From NCBI GenBank assembly GCA_963923955.1, contig OZ000552.1, forward strand, positions 2,570,085 through 2,634,084: a stretch of DNA of 64,000 bases, given 5' to 3'. Source of the stretch: G963923955 sp963923955 (GTDB taxonomy: Bacteria > Pseudomonadota > Gammaproteobacteria > Eutrophobiales > Eutrophobiaceae). Below are positions 17,139 to 26,225 of the stretch, piece after piece; within the stretch, counting starts at the first letter, position 1; every line of letters begins with the position of its first letter. Under the pieces are notes generated by a model, which worked only from the letters and a program-made list of their open reading frames with translations, searched no databases and was not told where the DNA came from. A program made the translations under genes and the position numbers.

Positions 17139-17670
17139 GGCGGGGCTCTTCTGCTGTGGGCGGGCCTGGCGAGGGGACAGCGGCATTGTCAGTAAGGTCC
17201 CGTAAGCGCCCTGTTTCCGGCTCAAGGCTTTGGCCGACCTTGAGTTTGATCTTAGCCTCATAGCCAGGCAATTCCAGGTTCAGGCCGTCTGCGGCAATGT
17301 CCGCGCCGGCGAGCCCGACATAATCCGACCCGGCAGCACTTTCATAGGCGCTGCCGTCATTGATCCAGGCCGTGCTTTTCCCTTTGCTTCTATAGACCAG
17401 GCCCTTCACAGTAATCGCCCCGGGAGAGGGCTTGGGCGCGGCGGCCTTATCTTGCGAAACAGTCTCTGGCTCCTCTGTGGCAACAACTGGGACAGTCTGC
17501 GCATTGCGTACTGCTTCAAGCTGGCTGCGCTCTTCTGTTGTTGTCATAAATCGGCCAAAGTCCTGGCCTAAGTTTTGGGCCGGGGCCGGGTCGGCATTTA
17601 CCAATACGAGCAGGCCCGACAGCCAAAATACTCCGGCCACCTTGAAAAGAGATTGATCCTGCTTTTTCAT
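17125..17670 (-). CDS. MshK-like periplasmic pilus accessory protein
   Basis: A 181-residue exported protein. The signal peptide is about residues 8-31 (ending ADPAPAQ). A charged linker rich in Thr and Glu follows, then ITVKGLVYRSKGKSTAWIND, a small beta-domain pattern (GxVYRSxGxxxxWIN) seen in MshK-like and GspC/PilP-like inner-membrane linkers. The tail is Pro/Glu-rich and disordered. It sits two bases downstream of the PilO/MshJ-like gene and before the PilX-like gene, the position expected for mshK. ATG 17670 gives a proper signal peptide; the upstream alternative (17730) would bury it. It may connect the inner-membrane platform with the secretin, by family analogy. Confidence 0.6.
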   Translation of the reverse strand: MKKQDQSLFKVAGVFWLSGLLVLVNADPAPAQNLGQDFGRFMTTTEERSQLEAVRNAQTVPVVATEEPETVSQDKAAAPKPSPGAITVKGLVYRSKGKSTAWINDGSAYESAAGSDYVGLAGADIAADGLNLELPGYEAKIKLKVGQSLEPETGRLRDLTDNAAVPSPGPPTAEEPRHETE

Positions 17671-17672
17671 TC

Positions 17673-18293
17673 CTAGAACTCCAATTCGCCGCCAGCGGCC
17701 AGAGTGATGCTCAACCACTCCAACTCGCATTGCGCAGTGATATTGGCCGCGTCGGGTGCGATGATGATCCCGGCATTGCTTCGAGTCAGGCGACAGCTTG
17801 AGACATGGTAGAGGCCCTCTGCTTGCCGATCCAAAGACTCAAAGAACTGAAACAGATCGCCCTCGTGTAACAACTGCATGTTCAGCGACATGCTGCTTGC
17901 ATGCAACTGATAGGGGCCTAGGTCAAGGGCAAAGGCGGGACTATGCACGACTTGGGCGGCCACCTGATAATTCAGGGTGGGCAGTTTTATCTTATCGCCC
18001 GCCCCTTTCAGCGCCTCAATCCAACTGAGTCTATTTTCTTCACCGAGAATGCCTTGATCATATAATTTTACGAAGGCCGGGTAGTATGTCTTTATCAGCC
18101 GCTCTTCCTCATCGATCGCCAGATAGCGGCGGCTGGCGGCGCGAAAGTCGGCCTGGTTGCGCGCAAGCTCGCGTTGCATCTGACTTGCAAAATAATCGCT
18201 GCCACCGACCATCAGGCCACTGATGACGAGACTGCCTGCCAGCACTATGAATGCGCCGCGCAATACCTGCCAGTCCATGTCACTGCGCTGCAT
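17673..18293 (-). CDS. PilO/MshJ-like inner-membrane platform protein
   Basis: A 206-residue bitopic protein: a short cytoplasmic start, one membrane helix (about residues 11-30, VLRGAFIVLAGSLVISGLMV) and a periplasmic coiled-coil segment (SQMQRELARNQADFRAASRR). A ferredoxin-like C-terminal domain with FFESLDRQAEGLYHVSSCRL follows, as in PilO/GspM. Such proteins pair with PilN/GspL to align the pilus machine across the periplasm. It overlaps the upstream PilM/N-like gene by 14 bp. A second ATG at codon 6 is possible. The call rests on topology, the FF.xL pattern and operon position. Confidence 0.7.
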   Translation of the reverse strand: MQRSDMDWQVLRGAFIVLAGSLVISGLMVGGSDYFASQMQRELARNQADFRAASRRYLAIDEEERLIKTYYPAFVKLYDQGILGEENRLSWIEALKGAGDKIKLPTLNYQVAAQVVHSPAFALDLGPYQLHASSMSLNMQLLHEGDLFQFFESLDRQAEGLYHVSSCRLTRSNAGIIIAPDAANITAQCELEWLSITLAAGGELEF

Positions 18294-19893
18294 GGTTTAT
18301 CCCCACCACTATGCGCATGGTAAAGCTGGCTGACTCGGTTGTGGCCCCTACATCACCATGCAGGCTGGAGGCCGGGCTGATATCGAGCGGCAGGCTGAGG
18401 ATGCGGACAGCGTAGGCCGACTCATCCCCGCGCAACGATGCGGCAAACTCATTGATTAGGGCTATGGCGGCACGAAAATCGCCATCGAAGGGCTCGACAT
18501 AGGCAGTCACCATGCTTACCTGATAGAGGCGATAATCCGTCTCATCAGGCGCTGCATCGCCGTGGGTGGCGGCAGCTTGTACACCGGCTGTGTTCCCGCC
18601 CGGGCTGAGAGGAACATTCGGGTTCACGCTCCAGGCCCACTGCATATCGCTTAGGATTATCTCCGGAAAGCGCGCCAGGCCCTTGCTGATCAAGCTGACT
18701 GTCTCAAGCGGTGTCGTCTTGTATTCTCGCAGTGCTGCGGCCAACTGCACGGCACGCCGCAGATCGGCAGGCTCTACGGGCGTCTGTGGCAGTCTCTCTC
18801 GTGCGATCTTATCGCGCGCCTGATAAAAGCGCGCCTTGTCTTGCGCGGACCGACTGCTTTGTTGATACGACAGGCCACTCAGCAGATTAAGACCGCTCCA
18901 AATAGCACTGCCTACTGTTACCACCAGTGCCGTTGCCAGCATAATGTGGCGCAGGCGGCGCATGGCAAAGTAGCGCGTATCCGCCGGCCTCGCATAGCGG
19001 TTCGCCGGAGCCTGCTGCAGCAGATTGTGCACGAAGAACTGATCGCTGAAGGGCGTTGAACGTGCTTTTGCAGAATACGATGGGTCTGCCAAGGCATGCA
19101 GATCTACGGCATGATAATGCACGGCCTCAGTTTCTGTGTGGGCTTGTTTCAGCTCCTCCAACAACTCCCCCGCCGCCAGAAAATAGACATCCAGCGCCGC
19201 ATTCTCGCCGGTTAATCTCAGGCTGTTTATATAACGCCGGATCTTTTCCGCCTCGGCCGCAATATAGGGCGCATACGGGGCGGTGCCATAGCGCGGCATC
19301 CGCACCAGGCGGCTGAACTTCAAGTGCGTGTTTTGATAGAAGCTCTGCCGCAGCCCGCTCACACTCTGCAGGCTGACAACTAAGCTATTGGCAGACGCAG
19401 CGGGGATCAGCTTCAAAATTGCGCCGCCAAAGAGCGGGATGGAATGGATGCCGGCCAAGGGGATTTTATGCCGGTGCAATAATTCCACCCAGGGACTGAT
19501 CAGCCCGGCATTGGTGACGGCGCTGAAGAGGATCCGATCATCGCGCCGGCCGTGCCCCTCGCGGCCTTGCAGTTCATAATGGCAATAAGGCGTGCCGCTG
19601 AACAATCTTTCCTGCCGGCGCTTGATCAGTGCGGCGCGATCGGAACCGAAGACATGCGGGATCGTCTCGCTGCGAAATTCTTCCTCAAATACATCCAGCA
19701 ATAGGTAGAACGGGGCGGGGGCGGTTTCGCTTAGATAACGTACAAAGTGTTGCCGCCCGTCTTCCGTCACATCAAACAGATAAGCCTTGCCGAGCCGGCC
19801 CCGCTGCCACTGATAGACGGCGGCCTTGTGCGCGCTTAGCAACAGGGCGCGACGATTGGAAAATTCAAATCTTGATAGTAGCGATGAGATCAT
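18280..19893 (-). CDS. PilM/PilN-like (MshI/GspL-type) platform protein
   Basis: A 537-residue protein. A long N-terminal cytoplasmic region (1-310) has features of the actin-like PilM/GspL cytoplasmic fold (LLLSAHKAAVYQWQRGRLG; NSLVVSLQSVSGLRQSFYQN). One membrane helix follows (about 312-335, RHIMLATALVVTVGSAIWSG), and then a PilN-like periplasmic coiled coil and ferredoxin-like tail (FPEIILSDMQWAWSVN; FDGDFRAAIALINEFAASL). This corresponds to GspL architecture, or to PilM and PilN joined, in one chain. It recruits the ATPase to the membrane in known systems. The gene overlaps the GspF-like gene upstream by 29 bp. It is long for MshI, mainly because of the periplasmic half. Confidence 0.75.
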   Translation of the reverse strand: MISSLLSRFEFSNRRALLLSAHKAAVYQWQRGRLGKAYLFDVTEDGRQHFVRYLSETAPAPFYLLLDVFEEEFRSETIPHVFGSDRAALIKRRQERLFSGTPYCHYELQGREGHGRRDDRILFSAVTNAGLISPWVELLHRHKIPLAGIHSIPLFGGAILKLIPAASANSLVVSLQSVSGLRQSFYQNTHLKFSRLVRMPRYGTAPYAPYIAAEAEKIRRYINSLRLTGENAALDVYFLAAGELLEELKQAHTETEAVHYHAVDLHALADPSYSAKARSTPFSDQFFVHNLLQQAPANRYARPADTRYFAMRRLRHIMLATALVVTVGSAIWSGLNLLSGLSYQQSSRSAQDKARFYQARDKIARERLPQTPVEPADLRRAVQLAAALREYKTTPLETVSLISKGLARFPEIILSDMQWAWSVNPNVPLSPGGNTAGVQAAATHGDAAPDETDYRLYQVSMVTAYVEPFDGDFRAAIALINEFAASLRGDESAYAVRILSLPLDISPASSLHGDVGATTESASFTMRIVVGINHAAQ

Positions 19894-21094
19894 AGATCGG
19901 CCCCAATACTGAGAACATCACCCAGGCGATGAGCGCGCCCAGCACCACGGTCATGGTCGGCTCTATCATCGCTTGCAGGCGCTGCATGGATTCCCTGACA
20001 TCGCGGGTATAAAAATACGCCACATTCTCCAGGGATTCCTGCAAGGCCCCGCTGCCCTCGCCCACCGTTATCATCCGCAAGACAAGCGCCGGGAACAGGC
20101 CGGTTGCGGCAAAACCGGCGCTTACGCTCTTGCCGGCGGCCACCTCCCGCCCCACCTTTTGCATCGCGCCGGCGATTGCCTGGTTGCCGGCGATGGCCTC
20201 TGCGGTCTTGATGCAGTCGATGATGGTGATGCCGGCGGCATACATCATAGCGAACAGGCTCGCCAGGCGCGCCAGAATGATCTTCTCTATGATCGGCCCG
20301 ATGAGCGGCATGCGTATCGTAAGCCGGTCTACGCGCAGCCGCACGGCCGGGCTGGTGCGCACGCCGATGAAGATGCCGCCCAAAATCAAGCCAGGCGCTG
20401 CCAGCACTACATACCAATACGCCACAAAGAGATCGGACACAAAGATGAGCGCGCGGGTATGAGCCGGCAATTCCTGGCCCATGGTGCCGATGAAGATCAA
20501 CAACTCCGGCACCAGGTATGTCATTAGAAAAAATAGTACGCCGATGACCACTGCCCCGACAAAGGCCGGATAGGCGAGCAGCCTCTTCGTCTGCGCGGCC
20601 ATCTCATCCTGCCATTTCAGGTCATCGCCCAGCCGCGCCAGCACTGTGCCCAGCTCGCCGCTCTGCTCGCCGGCGTGAATAAGGCTGGCAAAGACAGTGC
20701 TAAAGACGGCCGGGAAATCCTGCATCGCTTGTGACAGCGTCTTGCCGCCCTCAATGGATTCAGTCATGGCGGCAATCACCTGCCGTAAGCCCGGCTTGTC
20801 CATGCTGTCGCGCAGATCTTTTAAGGCGTCCAGGATGGGGATGCCGGCGCGTGAAGTCTGCTCCAGATGAAAGCAGAATAGCAACAGGTCACGGCGCTGT
20901 ATGCTGCGGCTTAAGCCGCGGCCCAGGCCGCGCCCGGATACCTTTTGCGCCGGAGACTTCGCTTGCTTGTAATTGATCAACTCAAGCCCGAGCTTGCGCA
21001 GGCGCACTTCCAGATCAGCGTTGTTGTGGGCATCCATCTGCCCGTTGCGGATGCGGCCGCCAGCATCCATTGCCTTGTAGCGGTAAAAATCCAT
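19865..21094 (-). CDS. Type II secretion F family platform protein (MshG/PilC/GspF)
   Basis: A 409-residue inner-membrane platform protein of type IV pilus and type II secretion machines. It has two related GspF domains: LLLFCFHLEQTSRAGIPILD starts the first (about residue 70), and LTIRMPLIGPIIEKIILARL with LFAMMYAAGITIIDCIKTAE marks the second (about 270). Three hydrophobic helices are present (near 168-190, 215-240 and 375-398). It has the family length of about 400 residues. It begins two bases after the ATPase stop codon and is expected to bind that ATPase. In the MSHA order it corresponds to mshG. Confidence 0.92.
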   Translation of the reverse strand: MDFYRYKAMDAGGRIRNGQMDAHNNADLEVRLRKLGLELINYKQAKSPAQKVSGRGLGRGLSRSIQRRDLLLFCFHLEQTSRAGIPILDALKDLRDSMDKPGLRQVIAAMTESIEGGKTLSQAMQDFPAVFSTVFASLIHAGEQSGELGTVLARLGDDLKWQDEMAAQTKRLLAYPAFVGAVVIGVLFFLMTYLVPELLIFIGTMGQELPAHTRALIFVSDLFVAYWYVVLAAPGLILGGIFIGVRTSPAVRLRVDRLTIRMPLIGPIIEKIILARLASLFAMMYAAGITIIDCIKTAEAIAGNQAIAGAMQKVGREVAAGKSVSAGFAATGLFPALVLRMITVGEGSGALQESLENVAYFYTRDVRESMQRLQAMIEPTMTVVLGALIAWVMFSVLGPIYDLIATIKI

Positions 21095-21096
21095 GC

Positions 21097-22809
21097 CTAC
21101 TGCTGCTTCAGACGGCTACTGAGATCCACCACCCGGGCGACCTCATCCAGGCTGGTCGTGCCATCCAGCACCCGCCCGGCCGCCGCTTCCGCCAAGGGCT
21201 TAAAGCCCTTGGACAATGCCAGGTGCAGCAGTTCCTTTTGCGTGCCGCGCTGCGCCACCAGTTCATCCATGTCCGCGTCAAAGGGCAAGATCTCCATCAG
21301 TGCCATGCGGCCTTTATAGCCCTGCTTGTCACAGGCCGCACAGCCGCCGGCCTGATAGATCCGCTGCTGCCCATCCGCCGCCCCAAGCCCGAGCAGCCGC
21401 GCCTCCAACTCGCCGATGGCCACGCTCTGCTTACAGGCTGCGCACAAGATTCGCACCAGGCGCTGTGCCACCACGCCGATCATGTTGCCGGCCAGGATAT
21501 CCGGCTTCACGCCGATGTCCAAAAAGCGCGGGATTGTGCTCAGCGCCGAGTTGGTGTGCAGGGTGGAGAAGACCTGATGGCCGGTCATCGCCGCGCGCAG
21601 GGCCATGGTCGCGGTCGCTGCATCGCGGATCTCGCCCACCAGGATAATGTCCGGGTCCTGGCGCAGCAGGGCGCGGATGCCGTCGGCAAAATCCAGTCTG
21701 GAAGTCTCACTGACCGCGGTCTGCCGGATCATGGTGGAGGGATATTCCACCGGATCCTCCAGCGTCATAATATTAACGGCTTCGGTATTGAGATAATGCA
21801 AGATGGAATACAGCGTGGTGGTCTTGCCGCTGCCGGTAGGCCCGGTCACCAGGATGATCCCCTGCGGCCGCGCCACCATCAGCTTGAGCGCATGCAGCTC
21901 TGCATCCGCCAAACCCAAGGCCTCCAGCGCCACAATGCCGCGTTGCCGGTCCAGCACCCGCAGTACGATGTTCTCGCCGTGCACGGTCGGCAGGGTGGCG
22001 ATGCGAAAGTCCACCCGGCGCCCGGAGAGCGACAAAGAAATGCGCCCGTCCTGCGGTGCGCGGGTCTCGGCAATATCCAGCCCGGCCATGACTTTTAAGC
22101 GCACGGCAATGGCCGCCCAGTAGTCCTTGTGCAGGCTCCTTATCTGGCGCAGCACCCCGTCAATGCGATAGCGAAAGCGCAGGAAGCCCTCTTCGGGTTC
22201 AAAGTGGAGGTCTGAGGCGCCCCTCTTGACGGCATCGGACAGCAGCGTGTTGACCAGGCGCACCACCGGCTGGCTGTATTCCTCGCCCGCAGCAGCAAGA
22301 CCCTGAGCATCGATCTCGCCGCTCTCGATCTCATGCAAGATCCCATCCACCGAGAGCTCAAAGCCATAGAACTGATCGATGGCGTTGTCGATCTCGGCCT
22401 CAACGGCCAGCAGCGGCACGATCTGCACCGCATCGCCCACATGCGCACTGAGTTGATCCAGCGCCACCACATCAAAGCTATCGGCCATGGCAACGGTGAG
22501 CGTACTGGCTTTGCTGTCATAGGTCAGCGGCAGCGCCCGCAGGCGCCGCGCCATGGCTTGGGGGAGCAGCGCCATGGCTTCCGCATCGGCGGCGGCGCGA
22601 TTCAGATCAACGCTCGCCTGGCCAATCACGCCGCCGATCACATCACGAATGATGGCCTCCGTGGTAAAGCCCAGGCTGACCAGGATCCGGCCTAGCCGTG
22701 CCTTGCTCTTTTTCTGCTCGGTTAAGGCAATGTCAATCTGATCCGGCGTGGCCACGCCCTTTTGCACCAGGATCTCGCCCAGCCGCAGGTCCGGCACCGC
22801 GCCCAGCAC
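21097..22809 (-). CDS. Pilus/secretion assembly ATPase (MshE/GspE type)
   Basis: A 570-residue hexameric ATPase that powers pilin polymerisation. The N-terminal GspE/MshEN domain (about 8-150) has LGEILVQKGVATPDQIDIAL and LGRILVSLGF, the repeat pattern that in MshE binds cyclic-di-GMP. Walker A is GPTGSGKTTTLY (323-334), the Asp box region EDPVEYP, Walker B DIILVGEIRD (387-396) and the His box GHQVFSTLHTN (410-420). A zinc site is formed by C456, C459, C490 and C493. It starts at GTG 22809, three bases after the stop of the TPR gene. The MshEN motif suggests control of the pilus by c-di-GMP, as known for MshE; this is inference here. Confidence 0.93.
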   Translation of the reverse strand: MLGAVPDLRLGEILVQKGVATPDQIDIALTEQKKSKARLGRILVSLGFTTEAIIRDVIGGVIGQASVDLNRAAADAEAMALLPQAMARRLRALPLTYDSKASTLTVAMADSFDVVALDQLSAHVGDAVQIVPLLAVEAEIDNAIDQFYGFELSVDGILHEIESGEIDAQGLAAAGEEYSQPVVRLVNTLLSDAVKRGASDLHFEPEEGFLRFRYRIDGVLRQIRSLHKDYWAAIAVRLKVMAGLDIAETRAPQDGRISLSLSGRRVDFRIATLPTVHGENIVLRVLDRQRGIVALEALGLADAELHALKLMVARPQGIILVTGPTGSGKTTTLYSILHYLNTEAVNIMTLEDPVEYPSTMIRQTAVSETSRLDFADGIRALLRQDPDIILVGEIRDAATATMALRAAMTGHQVFSTLHTNSALSTIPRFLDIGVKPDILAGNMIGVVAQRLVRILCAACKQSVAIGELEARLLGLGAADGQQRIYQAGGCAACDKQGYKGRMALMEILPFDADMDELVAQRGTQKELLHLALSKGFKPLAEAAAGRVLDGTTSLDEVARVVDLSSRLKQQ

Positions 22810-22812
22810 GGC

Positions 22813-24342
22813 CTAGTCCCCTTTTTCCAGTACGCGGATCCGATCCATGACCACGGCCGGGTCAAACTGAAGCGGCCGTGCCGCGGCCAATTCCAGGGCG
22901 AGACGATAGTAGTCCAAGGCGCTGGCCGGCTGCCCCAGCTGATCCAGGCTGATGGCCAGGTTGAGCGCATAATCGGGATTGGCTGCATCCAGGCGCCAGG
23001 CGGCAAAGAAGGCCTGCTGTGCCGCCGCCCAGCGGCCCTGCTCGGCATAGACATTGCCCAGAGTAAAATGCAGGGCCGGCTGCTGCGGGTTCTGTTGCAG
23101 CATGGTCTTTAGTTGGCTGATGCGCGCCAACGGATCAGGCTGATCGGGCCGGCTGCGCAACTGCATCAGCATGGTTTTAGCAAGGCTGTCTTGCGGATTG
23201 AGCCGCAGGAGTTCTGCATAAAACATCGCAGCCTTGCGCTCTTCGCCGGCATTGAGCGCGATTGCAGCCAGGCCGAGCAGGGCATCACGATTGTCCGGGA
23301 AGTTTTTGAGAATGTGGGTATAGCGCTCTCTGGCAAGGGCAAAGTTGCCTTCCCGGTAGGCCGCATACGCCGCCTGGATGGCTGTGCCTTGCTCAGCACT
23401 CGGCCGACTGCGGCTGATCGTGAAGGGGGCTGCTGTGGTCTCGGCGCTGGCCGGCGCGGCCGGGCCTAGTGCAGCAGTCTCGCTGCCCTGGCCTTCTCGT
23501 CTCTTCTCGGTGCTGGCCGCTGGTTGCGGGCCGAGCGTGCCGGTGCCTGTTAGTGCTGCACGGGCCGCTGCTTCAGGGCCTATCATTTCTTCGTCTAATG
23601 CAGCAGCGCCCTCATCCTCGGCTATCGCCCTTGCCTCCTCGCCATCATTCGTTGAATCCGCTACGGGTGCGGTGCCTTCTTCATCAAGGCTGATCGCCGC
23701 TGCCACGGCATTGTCTTCCGCCATGGCCGCCGCATTCATTTCCCCTCCGCTCACGGCATCGGCGCCTGGCGCTCCCTCAAGCCGTGTCTGCATGGCGAAG
23801 GCACCTTCGATTCCGCCGGCGACCTGTGGAGAGGGCAGGGCGCGGTACGTGGGGGTGACAGTGTAGTAGTACCACATCCCCGCCGCTACGATGGCCAGCA
23901 CAACGGCAGTGATTGCCGCCCAGGTGTAGGCGGCAGATGTCTTGTTGCGCGCACCAGCCTCTGCAAAGACGGTCTGGGCGGCGACGGGGGTGGGCAGCCC
24001 TTGCCCGGCTACACCTTCCGCAAACTGCAACACCGCCCCGCCGGACAATGTCTCCGCAGCGGGAGCATGCGCATCCGGCATGTACGTAGCATCCAGCAGC
24101 GTCTCCGGAAAAAGCCCCGCATCATCCTCGCCGAAAGACACGAGCGAGAAGCCTTCATCCAGTGCCGCTCCGGCAGCTGGATTTAGGCCTTTGACAAGGG
24201 CGGATTCGGGATCTTCTGGTTGCGTTTCCGGTCTGCTGGCAGCCATGCGGCCTTGCTTCTTTTCAAGCCTCGGCGGCGCGGCCGCTTGTTCTTCTTGCCC
24301 TTCCTGTTCCGCCCTTTTCAGGGCATCCATCAATAGACTCAT
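22813..24342 (-). CDS. MshN-like TPR protein
   Basis: A 509-residue bitopic protein. It starts MSLLMDALKRAEQEG, the N-terminal signature of MshN and other pilus/T2S-associated proteins. A disordered acidic cytoplasmic part follows, then one membrane helix (about 140-162, WAAITAVVLAIVAAGMWYYY), a long Ala/Glu-rich periplasmic linker and C-terminal tetratricopeptide repeats (from about 320: AIQAAYAAYREGNFALARER, HILKNFPDNRDALLGLAAIA, QPALHFTLGNVYAEQGRWAA, ALNLAISLDQLGQPASALD). The TPR end probably helps assemble or stabilise the secretin in the periplasm. It lies 5 bp after the secretin stop and 3 bp before the ATPase start. Confidence 0.85.
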   Translation of the reverse strand: MSLLMDALKRAEQEGQEEQAAAPPRLEKKQGRMAASRPETQPEDPESALVKGLNPAAGAALDEGFSLVSFGEDDAGLFPETLLDATYMPDAHAPAAETLSGGAVLQFAEGVAGQGLPTPVAAQTVFAEAGARNKTSAAYTWAAITAVVLAIVAAGMWYYYTVTPTYRALPSPQVAGGIEGAFAMQTRLEGAPGADAVSGGEMNAAAMAEDNAVAAAISLDEEGTAPVADSTNDGEEARAIAEDEGAAALDEEMIGPEAAARAALTGTGTLGPQPAASTEKRREGQGSETAALGPAAPASAETTAAPFTISRSRPSAEQGTAIQAAYAAYREGNFALARERYTHILKNFPDNRDALLGLAAIALNAGEERKAAMFYAELLRLNPQDSLAKTMLMQLRSRPDQPDPLARISQLKTMLQQNPQQPALHFTLGNVYAEQGRWAAAQQAFFAAWRLDAANPDYALNLAISLDQLGQPASALDYYRLALELAAARPLQFDPAVVMDRIRVLEKGD

Positions 24343-24347
24343 GCCTG

Positions 24348-26033
24348 CTATTCCCGGCCGCCGGCTTCCTCAACCGTCTTTGTTGCAGCGTCCAGGAACT
24401 GTCTAAACTCGCTGAAATCACCGTCTAGGCTGGCGTCCTTGATCACGATCGGGCGTAGGAAGATCACCAGCTCGGTCTTTACTGACTCCTGGCTTTTGGC
24501 CTTGAACAGATTGCCAAAGAGCGGCAGGCTGGATAGGCCCGGCGTCTCCCGATCCTGTCCGCGCACACTATCCTGCATCAGGCCACCCAGCACGGCGATC
24601 TGGTTGCTGGCCACCTTGAGAATGGACTCCATCTCCCGCACCCGCACTACGGGAATGCGATTCTGCACGGTGATCAGCGCCGGATTGGGATCTGTTGCCG
24701 TGCGAACGACTGAGGAGATCGTCGGCCTGACACTCATGGTTACGCTTGCATCCCTGCTGATCTGCGGGGTAACAGTCATCACCAGGCCGATCGGGACTGT
24801 CTTCGCCGTGGTGGTCGTTGCCAGTAAGGCGCTGGCACCGGTCAGCGCATTGCCCGATTCGATCTCCTGCTCTACTTCAAAATAGACAAAGTTCTCCACC
24901 ACCTTTAACACTGCGGTGTGGTTATTCAATACCATGATCTGCGGGCTGGACAAGACCCTCGTATCGCCAAACTCGGAGAGCAGGCCTAGCACTGCATCCA
25001 CGCGGGTGTCATTGCCCCTGGCGCGGTATTCAATGAGTGATGTTGAAGTGGTCGCAGGTGGGCCGGGCAAGGCAGGGCTGGTCAAGGCCACCCCACCGAT
25101 CTCATCAACGACAAAGCCCGATGCCCCCAGGATATTGGAGCCGATAGCCAGACCCGATTTCGACCAATCGATGATCGACCAGTTAATGCCGGCCTGGAAT
25201 TGATCGCTCAGGGTCACTTCCACGACCGTGGCCTGGATCAGCACCTGGCGCTTGACGCTTTCCAGTACCCGATCAACAAAGCCCTGGATCTGCACATGCT
25301 GGGCGGCGGTTGCACGAACGATAACCAGGCCGCTCTCGGCATTGATAACGATTGCATCCTCATCGTCCGAGGATTCCGTTGCCGCGGCCAGCATGGCGGC
25401 GAGACTGCGTCTTAAGCTGTCCCAGAACTGATGGCTGGATGCAGAGTTGATGTCTGTGGTTGAGGTATTGTTGCCGCCACCGCCGCTCTCCCTGCTGGAA
25501 CCGGTGGAGGCGATCTGGGTGGATACCGTAACCGCCGCTGCCGTCTCTCTGGACAGGTTGAGATAGCCAATGTTATAGACCCGGACAAAGGGCTCATCCG
25601 GCGAGATAATCAGATGATTGTCAGCAAACTCATACCTGATATCGACCTGTCTGGCAATCCTGTCCAGCAACTGCGGCAGGGTCTGATCCACGCCATTTAT
25701 CGTTACACGACCACTGATCCCGGGATCGATATCTACATTGATCTGGGCATCACGCGCCAAGGCAAACAACAATTCCTTGACCGGCACTTCATTCACCACC
25801 ACCGTATATCTTTCCAGTTCTCTAACCGGCGCAGGCTCAGGCACGATCGGGGCCTGCCGCACCAGCGCCGGAATAGCGGCTTTCTCAACGGGAGGCTCCG
25901 CGCTGATATGACCGGCCGATGGCACAGGAGTCTCAGGCTGTAGCGCGGCACAACCGGCAAGGGCGATGAACAGTGTTTTGAGTAGTAGTGTACGCATCAG
26001 CCAGGCCCGGTTACGCATTGAAGAAATTGGCAT
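24348..26033 (-). CDS. MshL-like secretin lipoprotein
   Basis: A 561-residue outer-membrane secretin forming the pilus exit channel. The N-terminus has a lipobox (LFIALAGC, Cys28 from the chosen start). It continues with an STN/secretin N-domain (VNEVPVKELLFALARDAQIN; GRVTINGVDQTLPQLLDRI), an N1-type repeat, then the secretin core (VLIQATVVEVTLSDQFQAGI; LSSPQIMVLNNHTAVLKV; IAVLGGLMQDSVRGQDRETP; TELVIFLRPIVI). Gly/Ser-rich and Thr-rich loops lie between. Start choice is uncertain: ATGs at 26033, 26018 and 25997 are all possible and none has a strong ribosome-binding site; the last gives the most usual lipoprotein leader. It heads the MSHA-like operon and is divergent from the RM genes. Confidence 0.9.
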   Translation of the reverse strand: MPISSMRNRAWLMRTLLLKTLFIALAGCAALQPETPVPSAGHISAEPPVEKAAIPALVRQAPIVPEPAPVRELERYTVVVNEVPVKELLFALARDAQINVDIDPGISGRVTINGVDQTLPQLLDRIARQVDIRYEFADNHLIISPDEPFVRVYNIGYLNLSRETAAAVTVSTQIASTGSSRESGGGGNNTSTTDINSASSHQFWDSLRRSLAAMLAAATESSDDEDAIVINAESGLVIVRATAAQHVQIQGFVDRVLESVKRQVLIQATVVEVTLSDQFQAGINWSIIDWSKSGLAIGSNILGASGFVVDEIGGVALTSPALPGPPATTSTSLIEYRARGNDTRVDAVLGLLSEFGDTRVLSSPQIMVLNNHTAVLKVVENFVYFEVEQEIESGNALTGASALLATTTTAKTVPIGLVMTVTPQISRDASVTMSVRPTISSVVRTATDPNPALITVQNRIPVVRVREMESILKVASNQIAVLGGLMQDSVRGQDRETPGLSSLPLFGNLFKAKSQESVKTELVIFLRPIVIKDASLDGDFSEFRQFLDAATKTVEEAGGRE

Positions 26034-26225
26034 TTCCTACTTTGAGTTTAAGAATTTTATGCAAATCCTTAGCATGATTTGTTATGCCGTTGTTGTGGCA
26101 ATTATAGGTAATTTTCTGGTAAAAATACATTGGATTTTTTCCTCTCTTACTGTATCGTTGTTTCACAGCACTAATGCGGCATTGGCTGTTTGGAGGTCGC
26201 CCAGAAGCTGTAGGGATCTGACGCA
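26034..26225. promoter_or_regulatory. AT-rich divergent promoter region
   Basis: A 192-bp gap between the divergent secretin and DNA methyltransferase genes. It is strongly AT-rich in its first 130 bases, unlike both flanks, and must contain the promoter of the pilus operon (leftward) and probably that of the RM pair (rightward). No specific box is convincing by eye. Confidence 0.4.

Noticed and set aside
21070..22098. 342-codon plus-strand frame opposite the pilus ATPase
   Set aside because: Shadow frame; the minus strand encodes an unmistakable GspE-type ATPase with Walker motifs.
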